From assembly GCA_963823755.1 (NCBI GenBank), contig CAWGMP010000017.1, positions 744,001 to 808,000 of the forward strand: a DNA stretch of 64,000 nucleotides. Direction: 5' to 3'. The translations under genes were made by a program, and so were the position numbers. This DNA comes from GCA-003244245 sp963823755. Lineage in GTDB: Bacteria > Actinomycetota > Actinomycetes > Mycobacteriales > Pseudonocardiaceae. Shown in pieces: positions 61,224 through 64,000 of this stretch (position 1 is the stretch's first letter; every line of letters begins with the position of its first letter). The notes beneath the pieces are model-generated. The model searched no databases, was not told the DNA's origin, and saw only the letters and a list, made by a program, of their open reading frames with translations.

Positions 61224-61976
61224 TCAGGATAACTTCTTTTTCTGGCTCATTTGGCCGTGAGTTCCCAGCGTCACCCCCTTAATGAGGATTCTTAGGAAGG
61301 TTGCCTGGCGCACGAACGCCTCCTCAAAGTCACGAGTGACCAGCGGAGCCCGTAGCAACTGTTTTTCATAAATCTCAGCTTTGAATCCAAATTGATTGAT
61401 GCGAATCTTCCGGGAAAGCCTCTTGTGGAGAATACGAGTCCACTCTGCTTCCATGCGCGTCCCAAATAGCGATACACCGAACGAAAGTAGGACCGCGACC
61501 TGCGTCTCAGTCGCGTCACGAGACTCTCGGAGGAATTCGTTAAACGATCCCAAGTGCTCTTCGAGTGCTGTAGTTAAAAACGCGGCAGCACCGCGATCAA
61601 GAAGCTCGCGAACCGTGTCGTCATACGCTGCTGCGGCTGCCCGAAAATCGTCTATTTGCTCGCGGGGCGCCTCTTGCGCATCAAAATTGATATGACTACG
61701 GAACGTTCGGTAAGATGCAGTGAGGTGCGCGAGGGCAAGGTGAAGAGGGACGTAAATTGATTCCAGATAAGCACGAGCATTGTCAAGATACCTATCTCGG
61801 AGTCGTTGCACGTAGACCAGCTCAATTTCCTCTGTCTTCTTCTTGGCTGCGTAGATTGTCCCTGAGACGGTGATAACAACGCCTACAACTGCACCCAATG
61901 CCGCAATCAGCGCAACTGTCCATGCCGAAGAGAATGGGGATGATTCAGCCGCTCTAAAGAACACGTTTATGCTCAC
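61224..61976 (-). CDS. Membrane-anchored helical protein, unknown function
   Basis: 250 residues. One helix at residues 19-42 (WTVALIAALGAVVGVVITVS) is followed by a basic stop-transfer (AAKKKTEEIELVYVQRLRDR) and a long helical cytosolic part, for example YLDNARAYLESIYVPLHLAL and SFNEFLRESRDATETQVAVL. Lys/Ser-rich C-terminus. No catalytic motif. AT-rich codon use as in the rest of the right end. It is convergent with the truncated STAND gene (10 bases apart). Confidence 0.6.
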   Translation of the reverse strand: MSINVFFRAAESSPFSSAWTVALIAALGAVVGVVITVSGTIYAAKKKTEEIELVYVQRLRDRYLDNARAYLESIYVPLHLALAHLTASYRTFRSHINFDAQEAPREQIDDFRAAAAAYDDTVRELLDRGAAAFLTTALEEHLGSFNEFLRESRDATETQVAVLLSFGVSLFGTRMEAEWTRILHKRLSRKIRINQFGFKAEIYEKQLLRAPLVTRDFEEAFVRQATFLRILIKGVTLGTHGQMSQKKKLS

Positions 61977-62032
61977 CTCGGCTCCTCTGAACAGCGGCTG
62001 ATTTCAACTGGGCATTGCGCCACCCTGTGCCA

Positions 62033-62668
62033 TCACGATCCGCATGCGTCAACGCGACACTGCCCGAGCGTCACTGTCGCGACCTGGGTCCATTCGTATA
62101 GCCCACGATCACGGTTCAGGTCAATTAGAGACACCGCAGATATCAGTACATCAGCCACGGGGAGGGAACATTCTTTTATCGCTGTATCAATGCGCTCGAT
62201 AGGTGCAATTCCATTAGAGTAGGCGAGCGTGATATGCGGCCGGAAATCGTCCATTGTTTCAGGAATGTTTTCGTGGCCCCACACGTCCCCGATTCCATTC
62301 CGAAGCGCTAGTTTCAAGTGCGCTATCTGTTCGACCGGGTGAACATTCATATGAACAGCTTCTTCATCGATACGTGGCTCATCTATTCTCGCTTTTATCG
62401 GCTCCAGTTGGGCACAACGGGACAGGGTCGAAGCTACAATTCTCTTGATATCGGCGTTACTTACTTCATCGGTAAATCCGATACCTTGGAGGGTTAAATG
62501 GATTCCGTCGACTCCCACTGGGTCGAGAGTGCTGATCCGACTGATTACCGGCGCGTACAAGGAAACAATTTGACGAATAGGTTCGCTTGACGAGAAAGTG
62601 ATGTGCCACGTATAGAAGGACCGACCTTTGCGCCAGCCAGGGCGCCACCACCAGTGATCGCGGGTCAT
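62033..62668 (-). CDS. 2H phosphoesterase (2'-5' RNA ligase-like)
   Basis: 211 residues. The two catalytic HxTx motifs are present: GIHLTLQGIGFTDEV (first) and FRPHITLAYSNG (second), separated by about 85 residues as expected for LigT/AKAP7-type 2H enzymes. The N-terminus MTRDHWWWRPGWRKGRSFYT marks an actinobacterial subgroup. Members open 2',3'-cyclic phosphates or degrade 2'-5' oligonucleotides and similar RNA ends. ATG 62668 was chosen because the subgroup starts here; the frame continues to 62695 without similarity. A tandem repeat lies about 55 bases upstream. Confidence 0.85.
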   Translation of the reverse strand: MTRDHWWWRPGWRKGRSFYTWHITFSSSEPIRQIVSLYAPVISRISTLDPVGVDGIHLTLQGIGFTDEVSNADIKRIVASTLSRCAQLEPIKARIDEPRIDEEAVHMNVHPVEQIAHLKLALRNGIGDVWGHENIPETMDDFRPHITLAYSNGIAPIERIDTAIKECSLPVADVLISAVSLIDLNRDRGLYEWTQVATVTLGQCRVDACGS

Positions 62669-62720
62669 GCGACACGGAGTGTTCAACCTGCACACCTTTC
62701 CTAGCTAAGTTAGCAGTCGG

Positions 62721-62756
62721 AATGAATAAGTTATCCATAATGAATAAGTTATCCAT
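62721..62756. repeat. 18-bp tandem duplication upstream of the 2H gene
   Basis: Bases 62721-62738 and 62739-62756 are identical (AATGAATAAGTTATCCAT). The AT-rich unit lies in the promoter region of the leftward 2H phosphoesterase gene and may be a doubled operator or promoter element. Confidence 0.8.
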
Positions 62757-62829
62757 TTGAAAGCATTGTTAGGCCCGCGACCTGCGACGATGCAAATTTT
62801 TTGGTGAATATGTTACTTTTTTTCCAGTC

Positions 62830-64000
62830 TCATGGCAAAGACTTGCATGTTCTAAAAGTCCGAAATTCGTCGATAGCATCTTGCATTTTCATCGTCGCCA
62901 ATGAGTTGCCTTCCCCATAGCGTGTAATCATCTGAGAGATTTCCTCCACTCGTTGCAGCAGTGGACGCACTCTGTGTTCTGGCATAGTGTCAAGTACCGG
63001 CATCAGAGATTCGCAGGCGCCGTCGAATTCACCCGCCAATAAATATGCTTTCACCTGTTGACATCGCACCATTCGTTCCGAGCCGAAATTTCGGCGGTCG
63101 TTTGGGGTCGACTCAAAATCCCTGACCGCCGAATCCGCATACAAGAGTGCTTCTTTCGCGTTGCCGAGCGCAAGGTGTGTGTCTGACCAGAACCCGCCCG
63201 CGCGAGCTATTGAGCAGATAAATGGTCCAGACAGCGCGTCCTCGCCGATACCCGGGTTCTCTGCCGAATTCCGGGCACTATACAGAACGGCTAGCGCGCG
63301 CTCACTGTCGCCGCATCGTGCCAGGTCGAGCGCCCAGGCACTCGAAAGATACAACTCTGTGCTGCCGCTACCCGCATACCGAAGTCCATCCTCGGCATAC
63401 TGTGCAGCCCTTGCAAAGTCTTGTTGCCAGAAAGCGGCTGTGTGCTGAGCCGCGCGAATCCAAGACCTCAAGTTATTCTGATCTGCGTTCTCAGCAAAAA
63501 CCCAAGCTGCGCGAAGGTGTTCTTCTGACGCATCCGGGACATTCAAGTCCGTTGACATCCACGCCAACATGGTTAACGCCCAACCTGCTGCACTGTAAAG
63601 TTCTCGACTATGAGATGGCTTTTGTCGACCGTTAAGCAGCCCGACGATGCGGTCACGCAATTCACGTGTCCGATCAAATAGTGGCACCGTCGGAACCTTC
63701 AAATAACTGTGTGCAACCCGGTGTATCTCAGCGTGGATTTGTTCAATGGTGAGATCACCGACATTGGCTGCCTCGGCCCATGCCAGAATCTTGGCAGATT
63801 CATCGGCAGCGTCCATTAGGAGCTCCTCCATGCTGCGTGGGCGTCGGGCCGGCATCGGTTCCACCGAAATTACATCTTCTTCCGGGGAAAGAAAAAGTGC
63901 TGACTCATCGAGATGACCCATGTCATCTCCATGCAACGCCTCAACAGTGGGATCGGTCGCGGGCCTTGCCGCAACAGTCGCGGGATGACGGGCTAATCCC
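62830..64000 (-). CDS. TPR-containing regulator, XRE-family type (5' part beyond window)
   Basis: The minus frame is open from 62830 to the right edge without a stop, so the N-terminus lies outside. The visible 389 residues are helical repeats: AAGWALTMLAWMSTDLNVPD, LRAAWVFAENADQNNLRSWI, RAAQYAEDGLRYAGSGSTEL, ALGNAKEALLYADSAVRDFE and MPEHRVRPLLQRVEEISQM. This pattern is typical of the TPR-like sensor half of actinobacterial XRE regulators, whose DNA-binding domain would be off the edge. The TTG at 63936 could be mistaken for a start. It precedes the 2H phosphoesterase gene by about 160 bases in the same direction and may regulate or be co-expressed with it. Confidence 0.7.
   Translation of the reverse strand, partial: GLARHPATVAARPATDPTVEALHGDDMGHLDESALFLSPEEDVISVEPMPARRPRSMEELLMDAADESAKILAWAEAANVGDLTIEQIHAEIHRVAHSYLKVPTVPLFDRTRELRDRIVGLLNGRQKPSHSRELYSAAGWALTMLAWMSTDLNVPDASEEHLRAAWVFAENADQNNLRSWIRAAQHTAAFWQQDFARAAQYAEDGLRYAGSGSTELYLSSAWALDLARCGDSERALAVLYSARNSAENPGIGEDALSGPFICSIARAGGFWSDTHLALGNAKEALLYADSAVRDFESTPNDRRNFGSERMVRCQQVKAYLLAGEFDGACESLMPVLDTMPEHRVRPLLQRVEEISQMITRYGEGNSLATMKMQDAIDEFRTFRTCKSLP

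Overview
This window is from a high-GC actinomycete. The markers are an Lsr2 nucleoid protein, a DUF397 protein, a DUF574-type methyltransferase, a DUF3054 membrane protein, SoxR with its cluster-type cysteines, OtsA beside a LacI remnant, many GTG starts and frequent ATGA/GTGA gene overlaps. The mix resembles Pseudonocardiales, but that placement is inference. Gene decay is striking: about fifteen genes are frameshifted, truncated or reduced to short recognisable pieces, and they lie between intact metabolic genes.

Layout. 0-6 kb: a cut-off sugar epimerase, a decayed aminotransferase-like region, a DUF574 methyltransferase, a relic class II diterpene cyclase coupled to an intact UbiA prenyltransferase, and further decayed genes around a VOC protein. 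6-16 kb: a lipoprotein, an epimerase and a GT-C-like membrane protein; a ZIP metal transporter, ABM monooxygenase, Lsr2, a flavin-type oxidase, DUF3054 and TenA. 16-22 kb: an unknown membrane protein, a frameshifted NACHT NTPase whose C-terminus is a long Gly-Leu membrane repeat, a secreted PE-PPE-type hydrolase and transposon debris. 23-29 kb: a complete oligopeptide-type ABC importer (two permeases, fused double ATPase, binding lipoprotein), then a RelE/Phd toxin-antitoxin pair. 30 kb: tRNA-Thr(TGT) with an integrase remnant against its 3' end, then otsA. 31-34 kb: a SoxR locus with two candidate SoxR operators and two damaged flavin/NAD(P)H-type target genes. 34-37 kb: the three-gene proton-translocating transhydrogenase (pntAa-pntAb-pntB), whose first subunit carries a repeated C-terminal tail.

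37-49 kb holds accessory cell-envelope genes: small membrane or secreted proteins, a GAF protein, a Pro/Thr-rich repeat protein, gcvH, DUF397, an alternative-oxidase-like diiron protein, a PI-PLC-like enzyme, a PAP2 phosphatase with a diacylglycerol kinase, and a methyltransferase. 49.8-52.7 kb is a two-gene operon of a MIO-type aromatic ammonia-lyase/aminomutase and a Rieske oxygenase. It converges on a second, intact NACHT protein with the same Gly-rich membrane tail (52.7-55.3 kb).

The right end is AT-richer and defence-like. An IS701-family element with a CTAG target duplication interrupts a four-helix membrane gene. A DUF4062/NB-ARC protein is truncated just after its P-loop. An anchored coiled-coil protein, a 2H phosphoesterase and a TPR-containing regulator follow, the last running off the edge.

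The best candidate for an undescribed system is the pair of NACHT proteins with glycine-zipper membrane tails. They look like a STAND-type sensor fused to a membrane effector, in a window that also holds a DUF4062/NB-ARC relic and a toxin-antitoxin pair.
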